The notes under the pieces: generated by a model
Told to the model about the DNA's origin: nothing
Databases searched by the model: none
What the model saw: the letters and a program-made list of their open reading frames with translations, nothing else
Translations under genes and position numbers: made by a program
Source of the DNA: Saprospiraceae bacterium
Lineage (GTDB): Bacteria; Bacteroidota; Bacteroidia; Chitinophagales; Saprospiraceae
Direction: 5' to 3'
DNA: 45,742 bases
Assembly (NCBI GenBank): GCA_027486765.1
Contig: JAIXOO010000233.1
Span: forward strand, 1-45,742
Part shown: positions 9,113 through 17,860 of the stretch, piece by piece
Position numbering within the stretch: position 1 is the first letter of the stretch
Layout of the letters: every line of letters begins with the position of its first letter

Positions 9113-9313
9113 CTAAAAAAGAGCATCTGGTTTTTTTTGTCGACATAAAGGGCACCTCTGCCGGTCAACCAATCTTTGGTGCCTTTGCATCATTTCTTCC
9201 TGTTTGGTCAGCGGTTTGTTGTTGAATATTTTATAAAAAAGTCCACCCCAATGACCAACAGCAATTGCTAATGCTGTCGCACTAATTTTTTTCTTACAAA
9301 TTGGACACTCCAT
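9113..9313 (-). CDS. Small double zinc-ribbon protein
   Basis: 66 residues from the ATG at 9311-9313. This start is preferred over an upstream alternative that adds 24 residues of low-complexity hydrophobic sequence. Two CxxC knuckles, MECPICKKK at the N-terminus and RCPLCRQKK near the C-terminus, could bind one zinc ion as a split ribbon. Between them lie a small hydrophobic stretch (ATALAIAVGHWGG) and a basic helix. I do not recognise a named family. It stands alone on the minus strand between a CHAT gene and the divergent ABC operon, with a strong hairpin after its stop. Function unknown. Confidence 0.55.
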   Translation of the reverse strand: MECPICKKKISATALAIAVGHWGGLFYKIFNNKPLTKQEEMMQRHQRLVDRQRCPLCRQKKPDALF

Positions 9314-9511
9314 AATAGTTAGTTGCTTATATGTTATTAAATATAGATACAAGCATAAGTTAATGCATCCAGGTGAGAGCAACAAAATAATTGACTATAT
9401 TTTTCTGAAAAAAGTAACACATTACAGAATTTTCATTATTTTTACTAAATCTTATATTGAGTTCGAGTATATCATCAAAAAAATAGTTTTAAATTTAACA
9501 ATAGTTACAAA

Positions 9512-10357
9512 ATGATCCCTACACAATCAACATCGATTTTAGTAATAAAAGATTTAGTATTTCATTATCCAAACGCCTCCAAACCAATTCTGGATAAAGT
9601 CAATTTGGCGATTTCCCGTGGAGATCGCATAGGAATTATTGGTGGCAATGGTTCTGGGAAGTCAACACTTAGTAAACTATTATTGGGCATTTACAAACCC
9701 AAAAGTGGGACAATATCTCTTTTTGGCAAACCAGCATCCTGGAGGGTTCATTATCCCGATGTTGGTTATATTGGCGACCCAGGTCACAACGCCCAAGAGT
9801 TGGGGCTCCCCACAACTTACACGATACGACAGATTGTCGATACATTGTGTGCCTTGTACAATACCGATGAAATCAAGGAAAAATCAGCAATGCTGCTTGC
9901 GAATTTGGGCTTAACCGAGTTGAGTAGCAGAAGAATAGCCAACCTATCCACCGGAGAGCGAAAACGGCTGATGGTTTGTCTGACCTTTCTTCAAATGCCA
10001 GACTTCATTATTTTAGACGAGCCATTTGATGGATTAGATGAATCCATCATTATTTTCATCAAGTCGCTGCTGGCAAATGCACTAGCAGACCATACCTTGA
10101 CTCTGTTCCTTATCTCACATAGCAAAGTGGAGATTGACACATTTACCAATCAGGTATACCGTCTGCAAGAAGGTATACTACAGCATGAGCCCCAGCATTT
10201 TTTTACTGGTGAGCTCAAAGTAGATGATGTATCGACTCCGTTTACAGAAAACACCGGGCAGGTAATGGGGCGAATGATCAAGCTCCTCGAGTCCGGAAAA
10301 AACAATAACCAGATCATCCTTCATTTGACATCCGATAATCCATCCAAAGATGCATGA
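9512..10357 (+). CDS. ABC transporter ATP-binding protein
   Basis: 281 residues. It shows all ABC ATPase hallmarks: Walker A GGNGSGKST (about 44-52), Q-loop region, signature LSTGERKRL (about 145-153), Walker B FIILDEPFDGLD and the switch histidine in LFLISHSK. The single-domain form with a short C-terminal extension is typical of ABC-2 type systems, in which one ATPase dimer works with a membrane protein. Its stop overlaps the start of the next gene by 8 bases, so translation is probably coupled. The substrate cannot be read from the sequence. It is the first gene of a plus-strand run that ends with a CHAT-NTPase gene. Confidence 0.92.
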   Translation: MIPTQSTSILVIKDLVFHYPNASKPILDKVNLAISRGDRIGIIGGNGSGKSTLSKLLLGIYKPKSGTISLFGKPASWRVHYPDVGYIGDPGHNAQELGLPTTYTIRQIVDTLCALYNTDEIKEKSAMLLANLGLTELSSRRIANLSTGERKRLMVCLTFLQMPDFIILDEPFDGLDESIIIFIKSLLANALADHTLTLFLISHSKVEIDTFTNQVYRLQEGILQHEPQHFFTGELKVDDVSTPFTENTGQVMGRMIKLLESGKNNNQIILHLTSDNPSKDA

Positions 10358-11138
10358 TATCCGTAGTGCCTGGATCATCTACAAGAATCATTTTCCAGCA
10401 GTATATCAACATTGGTCGGTCATTACGAGTGGCCTACTGATGACGATATTCACCGTATTTACTCACGTAGAAAAGGAACAGTACGGTGTGTTTCTCTTTT
10501 CAATTTCCGTACTGGATGTTTCAGGAGATCCTATCTCGGCACTTCAACTGGTTTTTTTTGATTATTTTTCCATAGTATGGGCAGTGGTGTGCATTGGTTT
10601 TGTACCGGTTAAGATACTCGTACCCGTGGTACAAAGCTACACGGTGAGCAATTCACTGTGGTTGAGGTTGGCCCCAACAAACATCTTTACACTTGCGCTC
10701 TACCGGGTATTGCTGGTCATGATCCCGAGTCTTTCATTCGGTCTAATGACCAGTTTATGGTGTGGCGTATTTTCCCTGGTACATGGGATTCCTTATTCAA
10801 TGATTGTATACCCCGTTTATTCATTACTGGCATTCATCCTGTTCACTGGCAGTATCAGCATTTTAATGGCTGGTCGACCGACGACACTGATGGAAGTTCG
10901 TTATGCGTATGTATTTTTAGCTCTGATCATTCCGGTATTGTTTTTGTTGTTAAAAAATAAATTAGTGTATAAATTTGATGGAATATTTCCATTTGTTTTT
11001 CCATATCGCGCCGACAAATTGGGATTTGAGACTTTACCAGGAACCATCACAGCCATAGTGATGGGTGTAGTGCTTATACTATTTGTACTTGGAATCAATT
11101 ATATTCGAATACTTTCACAAAAAAATCAAAAACAATGA
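10350..11138 (+). CDS. ABC-2-like transporter permease
   Basis: 262 residues with about six predicted membrane segments (around 24-42, 70-95, 112-140, 150-170, 185-205 and 232-252) and no soluble domain of note. The size and layout match ABC-2 type permeases. The sequence itself is divergent and the call leans on the ATPase gene that overlaps it by 8 bases. Its own stop overlaps the ATG of the next gene (ATGA, 11135-11138), so three genes are translationally linked. Likely an inner-membrane exporter subunit. Confidence 0.75.
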   Translation: MHDIRSAWIIYKNHFPAVYQHWSVITSGLLMTIFTVFTHVEKEQYGVFLFSISVLDVSGDPISALQLVFFDYFSIVWAVVCIGFVPVKILVPVVQSYTVSNSLWLRLAPTNIFTLALYRVLLVMIPSLSFGLMTSLWCGVFSLVHGIPYSMIVYPVYSLLAFILFTGSISILMAGRPTTLMEVRYAYVFLALIIPVLFLLLKNKLVYKFDGIFPFVFPYRADKLGFETLPGTITAIVMGVVLILFVLGINYIRILSQKNQKQ

Positions 11139-11743
11139 ACCACACCGCACGAAAGCAGCTGATAGTTTATCTTTTTCCGCTATTGTTGTTTGGCTCAGGC
11201 TGCCAACTCGCTAAATTTGCAGCACCTTTCATCATTTCAAAAATCATCGTCATAGGAAGTCAATTAAAACCACACGTCGTTGCAGCATTTATTGAGCGCC
11301 TCATTGATGCCGGCTTTAAGGCTATCTTCGATCTGGCGGCAGGCAACACAGCGGATGCCATTCAAAGTGAAATTGTGCCTATAGATGGAAAGGGCTTATT
11401 TGGTCGAAAACTTGGCGATCATGAATATAAAGTTTTGGGTGATCACCAGAACGGAGGAATCGATCATACAATAAAAATCAAAACAACAGAAATTCTCTTT
11501 CAGCGAGCCAATGAATTTAGCAGATGGGTACTTACGCCCGATTCTCGGGACCTCATATCCGAAAGATTAGCAGTTGCAAGCGCTCAAGTGTCATTGGATA
11601 AGTATGGATATAAACCAGGGAATGTGGATGGAAAATGGGGGCCAAATACGTCTGGAGCAGTTACCCGTTTTCAAGAGGATTATTCACTCCCCGTTACTGG
11701 ACAGTTAGATGATGTAACCAAGGAATATTTATTAAAACGTTAA
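11135..11743 (+). CDS. Putative lipoprotein/exported peptidoglycan-binding protein
   Basis: 202 residues. The N-terminus has a signal sequence ending in FGSGCQ. The cysteine suggests a lipoprotein, although the lipobox is poor. Residues about 145-202 form a PG_binding_1-like domain (YGYKPGNVDGKWGPNTSGAV followed by TRFQEDYSLPVTGQLDD), the three-helix fold that binds the cell wall in hydrolases and anchors. The middle (50-140) is not recognised. Translationally coupled (ATGA) to the ABC permease, it is probably the periplasmic part of that transporter system and may tether it to the wall. Confidence 0.7.
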   Translation: MNHTARKQLIVYLFPLLLFGSGCQLAKFAAPFIISKIIVIGSQLKPHVVAAFIERLIDAGFKAIFDLAAGNTADAIQSEIVPIDGKGLFGRKLGDHEYKVLGDHQNGGIDHTIKIKTTEILFQRANEFSRWVLTPDSRDLISERLAVASAQVSLDKYGYKPGNVDGKWGPNTSGAVTRFQEDYSLPVTGQLDDVTKEYLLKR

Positions 11744-11755
11744 CCACCATATCAC

Positions 11756-12007
11756 ATGAAGAATCTATTTCGTGCCCTTGGGGCACTCTGCTTGGTATTG
11801 GCTGTGATTTTTTTCCTTTATGGCAGCATGAAAACGGCTTCGGGTGCAGAACAAGGGAAAAATGAAACCGTATTGGAAGATGGGATTATTCTCGTAGAAA
11901 AAAATGATGAGCAGCGTTTGGCTAGTTATGGGTTCAATACTGCAGCAATTCTAGGTATTGGAGGTCTTTTACTACTCTTTTTAGCTAGAGTCACCCAAAA
12001 AAGATAA
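11756..12007 (+). CDS. Small two-TM protein
   Basis: 83 residues with membrane segments at about 5-25 and 58-78 and a short charged loop between them (EQGKNETVLEDGIILVEKND). It begins 12 bases after the peptidoglycan-binding gene and so belongs to the ABC run. No family is recognised. It could be an accessory subunit of the transporter or an inner-membrane regulator. Confidence 0.6.
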   Translation: MKNLFRALGALCLVLAVIFFLYGSMKTASGAEQGKNETVLEDGIILVEKNDEQRLASYGFNTAAILGIGGLLLLFLARVTQKR

Positions 12008-12116
12008 GGCCTTATTTGCCGCCGTGAGAACGTGTCACCAATCCAGCAACCCGCAGATTGGTGGCACGATTTCAAACAATACCCATTTGAATATTGCTGC
12101 ACTTGAAATTAAAACA

Positions 12117-14750
12117 ATGACGCCTAGCCCTACACAATTGCCGATAATTATCCTTGCTTTTGCAAATGACGATAGGCGTTCCTTACGCAATTTAGACGAG
12201 GAGCAAAAAGAACTTCGACAAATCTTTAAACAAGTAGAAAAGGAGAGAAAATGTAAAATTCTGGTACTGCCTGCTGCCACGGTGCAGGATGTCGTTCAAG
12301 CTTTCCAAGAATACCGGAATCAAGTTGCTGTTTTCCACTACGGAGGACATACCGATGAAGATGAAATTTTTTTTCGGACAATCTATCCGCAAAAAAAACC
12401 CGTCAAGGCTGATCATCTCGCTGAGTTTTTCGCATTGCAAGACGGTCTTCAACTGGTTTTTTTGAATAGTTGCCTGTCTCTTCAGCAGGCAGAGAAGTAT
12501 AGTTCAGGAGGTGTCAGAACAGTTTTGGCAACCAATGACACGATTGGTGATTTTGCAGCGCGCAATTTTGCCAAGCTTTTTTATACCGCGATAGCGAGTG
12601 GTTCAGACATACAAGAAGCTTATCAAGAAGCGGAAAAAAGTTTTCAGCTGCAATTTGATGAGGTTTACCGGGGATTACTGTTCAACCCAAGCGGAGAGCT
12701 GTTTCCATGGAAATTATATCCCGATTCACCGGCTTCCTGGCGATTACCAATGACTGCCAGACACCTGACCCGGGTCCCTACACTTCAATTGGAAAAAGAA
12801 TTTATTGGTCGAGAAGATGAGCTACTCAGCCTAAAAAAGGGGTTGGAAAACGCTACCCGTGGCATCTTATTGAATGGTTTAGGAGGAGTTGGAAAAACCA
12901 GATTGGCAACAGCATATGTACAGAAATACGGGCATGGATATGATCATATCGCCTGGATATCTCAAACGGAGAAACAACTCATCAGCACGTTGGCATTAAA
13001 CCAAGAACTTGCTGACACCCTCAACATTCCTTTTGAGAAAGAAGAGGAAAACTTGAATGATCGCTTCAATCGGGTGCTTTGGAAGCTACAGCAACTACAT
13101 GGTCAAAACCTACTGGTTATTGATAATGTGCAAGAAGAGGTAAACAGTAAAGAAATATATGAACATTTGCCGGCTTCTTCCAATTGGAAGGTACTTCTCA
13201 CCTCAAGGCTTGAGCTGAGTGGTTTCGAAAGTATAAAACTAGATTCCCTCAATCCATTGGATGGATTTACACTTTTCCGCACATACTTTAAAGGAGCTTA
13301 CGACGAAACAACGCTGAAACTTCTTCTTGAAGAAATCGGTTATCACACGCTGAGTATTGAACTGTTGGCAAGGCTTTTAAACAAATCAAGCAGTTACTTA
13401 TCCCTGCCTAATTTGCTGGAGATCATTCAACAAAAAAAGCTAAAAGAAGTAAATCTCCAAGAATTGATCTGGACTCAACACAACAAAGAAGAAAGGTCTA
13501 TTTTGATTCATTTAATGCAGGCTTTTGAAGTAAGTAAATTGAATAAAGACGAGATTTGGATGTTAAAACAATTTGCCATTTTACCACCCAATAACATAAG
13601 CACAGCGCAATTGGGGTCACTATTGATTGATCGATTAGAATTCAAATTCATTGAAGATCAGTTTTCGAAAAAAAGGTGGGCTGGAAAACTTTTCATCATT
13701 GGACTACAAGGATTGAGATCATTTGTATCTGAAATTCTAATACTTATGTTCATGAGAAAGTTAGGATACTTATCCAAATTCAATAAAACCGAGGCACTTT
13801 CAAAATTAAATCAGATCCTTTCGTCCTTGGCCACAAAAGGTTGGCTTAAGGATAATGATAAAAGTGGTTTTAGTATTCATAGAATTATTCAGCAAGTCGT
13901 CCGATACCAGCTTAGAATTGTGTATAAAGATTTGGAAACCCTTTCCGCTGGTTTAATGAATATTATGTTAGGCAATCCCTCCGAAAATCCAATGCGTACC
14001 ATTCTACCATGGGTTCCACATGTTGAAGCTGTGATCACGTTTTTGCATAAAAAAAATAGTTTTTCTTTAAAATGGTTAAGAACCTTACTGGCCATATTTT
14101 ATCATGGCCGATTACAAAATTATGATCGGGCAAAGGAGTTGTTCGAATTGAATCTTAAGCTTACCCAAAAAAAATATCACGATGGTTTCAAGGCAAATTT
14201 AGGGGAAGTGTACTTAAGATCAGGAGATCATGAAAAAGCATTAAAAATGATCACCTCCATTTATCAAAAGAGGCGGCGCAAATATGGCATTAAGAGTCCT
14301 CTAGTCGCACATATACAATGTAAACTTGCTTGGGTGTATTATGAAATGAGCGACTTTCAAAAAGCTGTTACACTTGCTGAGCCTGGGCTAGAAGTCCTTA
14401 CAAAAAAATTGGGAAAAGATTCAGGTTCTGTACGAAAATTCAAATCGGAACTTGCACTTATATATCAAGCCATCCATCAGTACGATAGGGCACTATTGCT
14501 TCAGGAAGAACTACTTGAATACGAGCTTAAGAATTATGCACCTGATCATCCTGATCTAGCTGTTGGCCAAGCAAACACCGGAGTTAGTTATCATCGGTTG
14601 GGACGGTATAAAGAAGCCGCAGATTCAATAGACCAGGCTATCGGCATTGTGATACAAAACTATGGGCCTGAACATCCAACTGTCATTAACCTGCGCAATT
14701 TTTCCGAATTAATTGAAAAAGACTTGAAAAATATAAGTCAATCGGAATAG
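12117..14750 (+). CDS. CHAT protease-NB-ARC NTPase-TPR protein (877 aa)
   Basis: The ATG at 12117 is chosen because it gives QLPIIILAFAND, matching the N-termini of the other CHAT proteins. An in-frame upstream start at 12024 would add 31 residues with no homologous match. Domains: CHAT (1-215) with His78 (VFHYGGHTD) and Cys119 (FLNSCLS); NB-ARC NTPase with P-loop GLGGVGKT (254-261), Walker B LLVIDNV (Asp336) and LTSRLE (Arg364); winged helix ending GFSIHRIIQQVV; then about five 42-residue TPRs (LAWVYYEMSDFQKA, NTGVSYHRLGRYKEA, NYGPEHPTV). Catalytic and nucleotide-binding residues are intact. The gene follows the ABC run by 110 bases on the same strand and may be co-transcribed, which would be an unusual link between a CHAT STAND sensor and an exporter. 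Compared with the minus-strand pair its CHAT domain is clearly diverged. Confidence 0.9.
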   Translation: MTPSPTQLPIIILAFANDDRRSLRNLDEEQKELRQIFKQVEKERKCKILVLPAATVQDVVQAFQEYRNQVAVFHYGGHTDEDEIFFRTIYPQKKPVKADHLAEFFALQDGLQLVFLNSCLSLQQAEKYSSGGVRTVLATNDTIGDFAARNFAKLFYTAIASGSDIQEAYQEAEKSFQLQFDEVYRGLLFNPSGELFPWKLYPDSPASWRLPMTARHLTRVPTLQLEKEFIGREDELLSLKKGLENATRGILLNGLGGVGKTRLATAYVQKYGHGYDHIAWISQTEKQLISTLALNQELADTLNIPFEKEEENLNDRFNRVLWKLQQLHGQNLLVIDNVQEEVNSKEIYEHLPASSNWKVLLTSRLELSGFESIKLDSLNPLDGFTLFRTYFKGAYDETTLKLLLEEIGYHTLSIELLARLLNKSSSYLSLPNLLEIIQQKKLKEVNLQELIWTQHNKEERSILIHLMQAFEVSKLNKDEIWMLKQFAILPPNNISTAQLGSLLIDRLEFKFIEDQFSKKRWAGKLFIIGLQGLRSFVSEILILMFMRKLGYLSKFNKTEALSKLNQILSSLATKGWLKDNDKSGFSIHRIIQQVVRYQLRIVYKDLETLSAGLMNIMLGNPSENPMRTILPWVPHVEAVITFLHKKNSFSLKWLRTLLAIFYHGRLQNYDRAKELFELNLKLTQKKYHDGFKANLGEVYLRSGDHEKALKMITSIYQKRRRKYGIKSPLVAHIQCKLAWVYYEMSDFQKAVTLAEPGLEVLTKKLGKDSGSVRKFKSELALIYQAIHQYDRALLLQEELLEYELKNYAPDHPDLAVGQANTGVSYHRLGRYKEAADSIDQAIGIVIQNYGPEHPTVINLRNFSELIEKDLKNISQSE

Positions 14751-14761
14751 GGGAGGGTTTC

Positions 14762-14781
14762 GTAGTTTATGGATTAACTAC
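14762..14781 (+). terminator. Weak hairpin after the CHAT gene
   Basis: GTAGTT and AACTAC form a 6-bp stem with an 8-base loop, 12 bases past the stop at 14750. There is no proper U-run. It might end the ABC/CHAT transcript, but the support is slight. Confidence 0.25.
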
Positions 14782-14924
14782 TTCCTAATTATATCCAACC
14801 CGGCGGAATGAAATTGCATTTAAACGTAAACTATTTTCATTAATTTTACCAAAGTGAGTACCCTTAAATAATTGGCATGTAAGCAATAACTGAATCCGAA
14901 ACCTAAAACGTAAACAGTTAAAAT

Positions 14925-15995
14925 ATGGAAAATCCAAATGGTACTAAACCAACACTACTAGGACGAATGGTCAAGTCAGTCCAGGGCTTGCTCAACAAAC
15001 TGGCTACCTTACTGGCCCAAGGAGCAGATTCTCCTTTTGTAGTATTTGTACCAGCAGTCATTTTTACGGGGATAGGCTGGTTTCTGGATTCACCGCATTG
15101 GCTCAGTTTTGCAGGGTTGTATTGGATGACTTTGTTTACCCTAATTTTTTTCTTATTCATTCATTTAGAGTCTAATTACGAACAGATCCTTCGAGGCATA
15201 ACGTTGATGAAGAAGGGGATGCCTTTGGCCAAAGCCATTCCTTTACCTAAGCAAGAGCAACAGGAAGCAAAAGACGAAATAGTTGAAAAGGCCAATGTAT
15301 TTTTAAATCTGGGAGAGAAAGGCCTTAAATGGGCTTACAAAAACACTTATACTGCTGCCAGTTTAGTAATCACGTTAGCGCATATTGCCACCCTGTTTCA
15401 TCTCGCAGCGGCAAGTGGAAAGCCCAAAAATTTTGTTGATTTCAATCAAGTCTCTTGGTTTTCCATCGTTTATATTGTTATCCTCCCCATTTGGGGTATC
15501 GTTTCAGACAAGTTGAACAAAATCTATCAATCCAAAAAATTTGGCCGTCAGATTTTTGTTTTTGGGCCCCTGCAAATTTATTTGGGCAGCATTATTTTGT
15601 TGAGTGGACTTTTTGGTGGCCGCATTCCCATCCAGGCCATCAACATCCTCATGAAGCAGCCCTGGCTATTTTTTAGCATCGATCTTTTTTACTATCCTGA
15701 TGCCTATTCTTACCACTTATCCCATGGCTTAGGTCCCTGGTTTTTTGGGGTTTTATATTTATTAACGCCCCTTGCCACACTAATGATGATGCGATCAGAA
15801 TTGCGTTTGTTCAGCAATTACGGCCGTGCGTCCTTGCCAATCATTACTGTTTATAGTTTGTTGGCAACGGGCCTTTACTTATTGAGTATTGGTTTGCTGG
15901 TAGCTTTTCATGAAGGTTGGTTGCAACAGCTTTTCGAGTGGATCAGCGCGGGAGTCCAGTATTTGATCCATTTTTTTCAGGCAATGGGGAAATAG
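14925..15995 (+). CDS. Multi-TM membrane protein of unknown function
   Basis: 356 residues with about seven predicted membrane segments (around 39-58, 62-82, 143-160, 175-195, 212-230, 268-288 and 305-330) and a soluble loop at 85-135 rich in Lys and Gln (PKQEQQEAKDEIVEKA). The N-terminus is cytoplasmic-looking and polar. I do not recognise the family. It lies 175 bases beyond the CHAT gene on the same strand and has its own leader, so it may be independent. The ATG at 14925 follows a purine-poor A/T leader, as is usual in Bacteroidota. Confidence 0.7.
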   Translation: MENPNGTKPTLLGRMVKSVQGLLNKLATLLAQGADSPFVVFVPAVIFTGIGWFLDSPHWLSFAGLYWMTLFTLIFFLFIHLESNYEQILRGITLMKKGMPLAKAIPLPKQEQQEAKDEIVEKANVFLNLGEKGLKWAYKNTYTAASLVITLAHIATLFHLAAASGKPKNFVDFNQVSWFSIVYIVILPIWGIVSDKLNKIYQSKKFGRQIFVFGPLQIYLGSIILLSGLFGGRIPIQAINILMKQPWLFFSIDLFYYPDAYSYHLSHGLGPWFFGVLYLLTPLATLMMMRSELRLFSNYGRASLPIITVYSLLATGLYLLSIGLLVAFHEGWLQQLFEWISAGVQYLIHFFQAMGK

Positions 15996-16061
15996 TGTAA
16001 CAATAAACACCGCTGCTGGGAGCAAATGTATATTAGTTATTTTTTCAACGTTTTATTGCCC

Positions 16062-16077
16062 CATAATGTACATTATG
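16062..16077. promoter_or_regulatory. Perfect 16-bp palindrome
   Basis: CATAATGTACATTATG is its own reverse complement and sits 67 bases past the end of the multi-TM gene. Such a dyad can be an operator for a dimeric regulator. It lacks the loop and U-run of a terminator. No regulator gene is adjacent, so the function is open. Confidence 0.35.
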
Positions 16078-16141
16078 TTAAATAGGGTTGTTTTACCCAC
16101 AGATTTATACTTTTAACACCAGCCTAAAATCCAATTCCCGT

Positions 16142-16420
16142 CTACTCTACGCCAGCAATTGATCGCAGTTTTGACAGGAGGTCATTATAGGTCGAACGGC
16201 TTATTTTGGCAGCACGGATCAAGAACACCGAGTGATCTGGTACCTTGCGCCTAATGCACCCTTCGCAGCGCCAGTTCCCGCAGCAGCTTACCGAGCCGCG
16301 AGGGTGCTGGTGCTGCGAAGATGCTTGGGCGGTGGAAGGCGAACTGGGGTCTGAGGTTCGGAGGACAAGAGCCCAGCTACTGGCCCGAGGGAGCATAGCG
16401 AGGGAGGGGAAGTAGCGGGC
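16142..16420. other. GC-rich structured patch, possibly a decayed gene or RNA
   Basis: This 280-base stretch is clearly richer in G and C than both flanks. It holds a 14-bp near-perfect inverted repeat (16261-16274 against 16307-16320, one mismatch). On the minus strand a frame ending at 16142 finishes with ISRSTYNDLLSKLRSIAGVE, which looks like a genuine protein C-terminus, but upstream of it the frame turns into unlikely Ser/Cys-rich sequence. It could be a remnant of a transferred gene, a mobile-element end or a structured RNA. I cannot tell which. Confidence 0.35.
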
Positions 16421-17416
16421 TCACTCCTCCTCAACCCACTCTTTCAACGCCTTTTCCGTCAATGAAGGGCTCGAAGTTTTTTTAGAAATAGCCAAAACAT
16501 TTCCTGTTTGAATATCAACAATAAAATGGTAATAATCCGTGTAGGCTGAAGGAAATGAGCCACCTCCACTACTTATGATCACCTCTGGCCAAACGAAATG
16601 TACAGCAATTTGTTTTTCATCCGATCGGAGTTTATCCAGTAATGCGGATTGATTAAGCACTTGCACTGAATAAGGATAGGTCGCCTTAATTTTTGCTGCG
16701 CTCAAATCAGCTTCTTTCCACTCTTCACCAATGAATAAGGTGTGTTCTTTCAGCATTTTATGGTTATTGGCAATCGCCATTTGCTCATCTTTTTCAGCTA
16801 TTTTTTTCTCCAACTTTGCCGATTCCAGGATATGTTTGTTGATCAACTGCAAGGTAAGAAATACGGACAAAGGACCTGGGCAGACTTCTGGTAATCTCCG
16901 ACTGTATAAGTCCCGATCTGGATTTACAGGAATAGTCAATTTTTCAGCAGCTACAAAAGCTACCTTGGGGAATACACTTTTAAATTCGTTGATTGCTCGT
17001 TTCTTTTTGCCTGGCTCTTGTTCAATTTTTTCTAAATGAAGATAGTTCTCCCCTGATCCATTGTACACACTATAAAAGACCATAACCACGTATTCCTTAA
17101 GCACTTTTTTGTCCATTTCCCAGAACTCATCCATTTTTTTGTACAAAACTGAGGAGTGAATGGTCCATTTTTTACTAATGGTCTCTTTAAGCGCTTCATT
17201 AAAGGTGGTATGGAGCTGTTCAATTTCCGCTACTTCTTTATCCTCCCCTTTCTTTTTGAGTTTGGTGATACGTTTGGGATCGGGCTCAGTAGTTATTACC
17301 AATAGCTTTCGCGCGATGATCTGCTTGGCGTCTTCGGGCTTGACGGGATAGGCTATTTGGGCAAGCGCAACGTGCTGGAAAATGAGGAAAAAGCCAATCA
17401 GGCTAAGGTATTTCAT
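16421..17416 (-). CDS. Secreted protein of unknown function
   Basis: 331 residues. A signal peptide (about 1-20, ending VALAQ) is typical of Bacteroidota export. The mature part is mixed alpha/beta with charged helices (ITKLKKKGEDKEVAEIEQLH; KLEKKIAEKDEQMAIANNHK). The C-terminal YYHFIVDIQTGNVLAISKKT resembles the end of housekeeping lipoprotein-like proteins that read out as beta hairpins. No catalytic motif was found. It lies alone on the minus strand, 145 bases downstream of a small signal-peptide-bearing frame, and may be at the distal end of the RHS operon region, but the spacing suggests separate transcription. Confidence 0.65.
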   Translation of the reverse strand: MKYLSLIGFFLIFQHVALAQIAYPVKPEDAKQIIARKLLVITTEPDPKRITKLKKKGEDKEVAEIEQLHTTFNEALKETISKKWTIHSSVLYKKMDEFWEMDKKVLKEYVVMVFYSVYNGSGENYLHLEKIEQEPGKKKRAINEFKSVFPKVAFVAAEKLTIPVNPDRDLYSRRLPEVCPGPLSVFLTLQLINKHILESAKLEKKIAEKDEQMAIANNHKMLKEHTLFIGEEWKEADLSAAKIKATYPYSVQVLNQSALLDKLRSDEKQIAVHFVWPEVIISSGGGSFPSAYTDYYHFIVDIQTGNVLAISKKTSSPSLTEKALKEWVEEE

Positions 17417-17560
17417 GGATATTGGGTTTGATGATTTGAGGTAAAAGACGCGAGAATATTGGTACGGGTTGGATGATCCTATGTTCCCCTACGATGGCCA
17501 TTCGCTCGCTTTCTGTATATCGATTCTTGCGCATTGCCTTTTGTTTTTAAAGTTAGAAAA

Positions 17561-17755
17561 TTATTTCCAATTTTCTACTCTTTTTTGGTTGCGATTGGGG
17601 GGAAGTGGACACCTATACCAGCCATAGTAGAATGTTTTTGCTTGGGGTTGAAGAGATTGGGGCAGGTGATCCCTTGTACCAACATAGTAGGCTATTTGGG
17701 CGGAAGTTGATTTTGAAAAAAAAAGTATTATGATGATTATTATAAGACATTTCAC
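17561..17755 (-). CDS. Possible short secreted protein or 5' remnant
   Basis: 64 residues. The first 19 form a strong signal peptide (run of isoleucines ending STSAQ), followed by IAYYVGTRDHLPQ. The mature start resembles that of the 331-residue secreted protein just downstream (AQIAYPVKPED), so this may be a truncated copy. The rest is short and basic with a single cysteine. Support comes only from the signal peptide. Confidence 0.35.
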   Translation of the reverse strand: MKCLIIIIIILFFSKSTSAQIAYYVGTRDHLPQSLQPQAKTFYYGWYRCPLPPNRNQKRVENWK

Positions 17756-17860
17756 GGGTAAGGCAAAGAGGGTTATTAATGAGTGTTAGGCTCCATGCAT
17801 ATTGGAAACTTGAGCTTATTTGCATAAAGCCTAACACAAGATTAAGTAAATAACAAAGCC

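Noticed and set aside
740-14750. Gasdermin or Craspase-like partner of the CHAT proteases
   Set aside because: No gasdermin-like, Cas7-11-like or other known CHAT substrate gene could be seen in the cluster.
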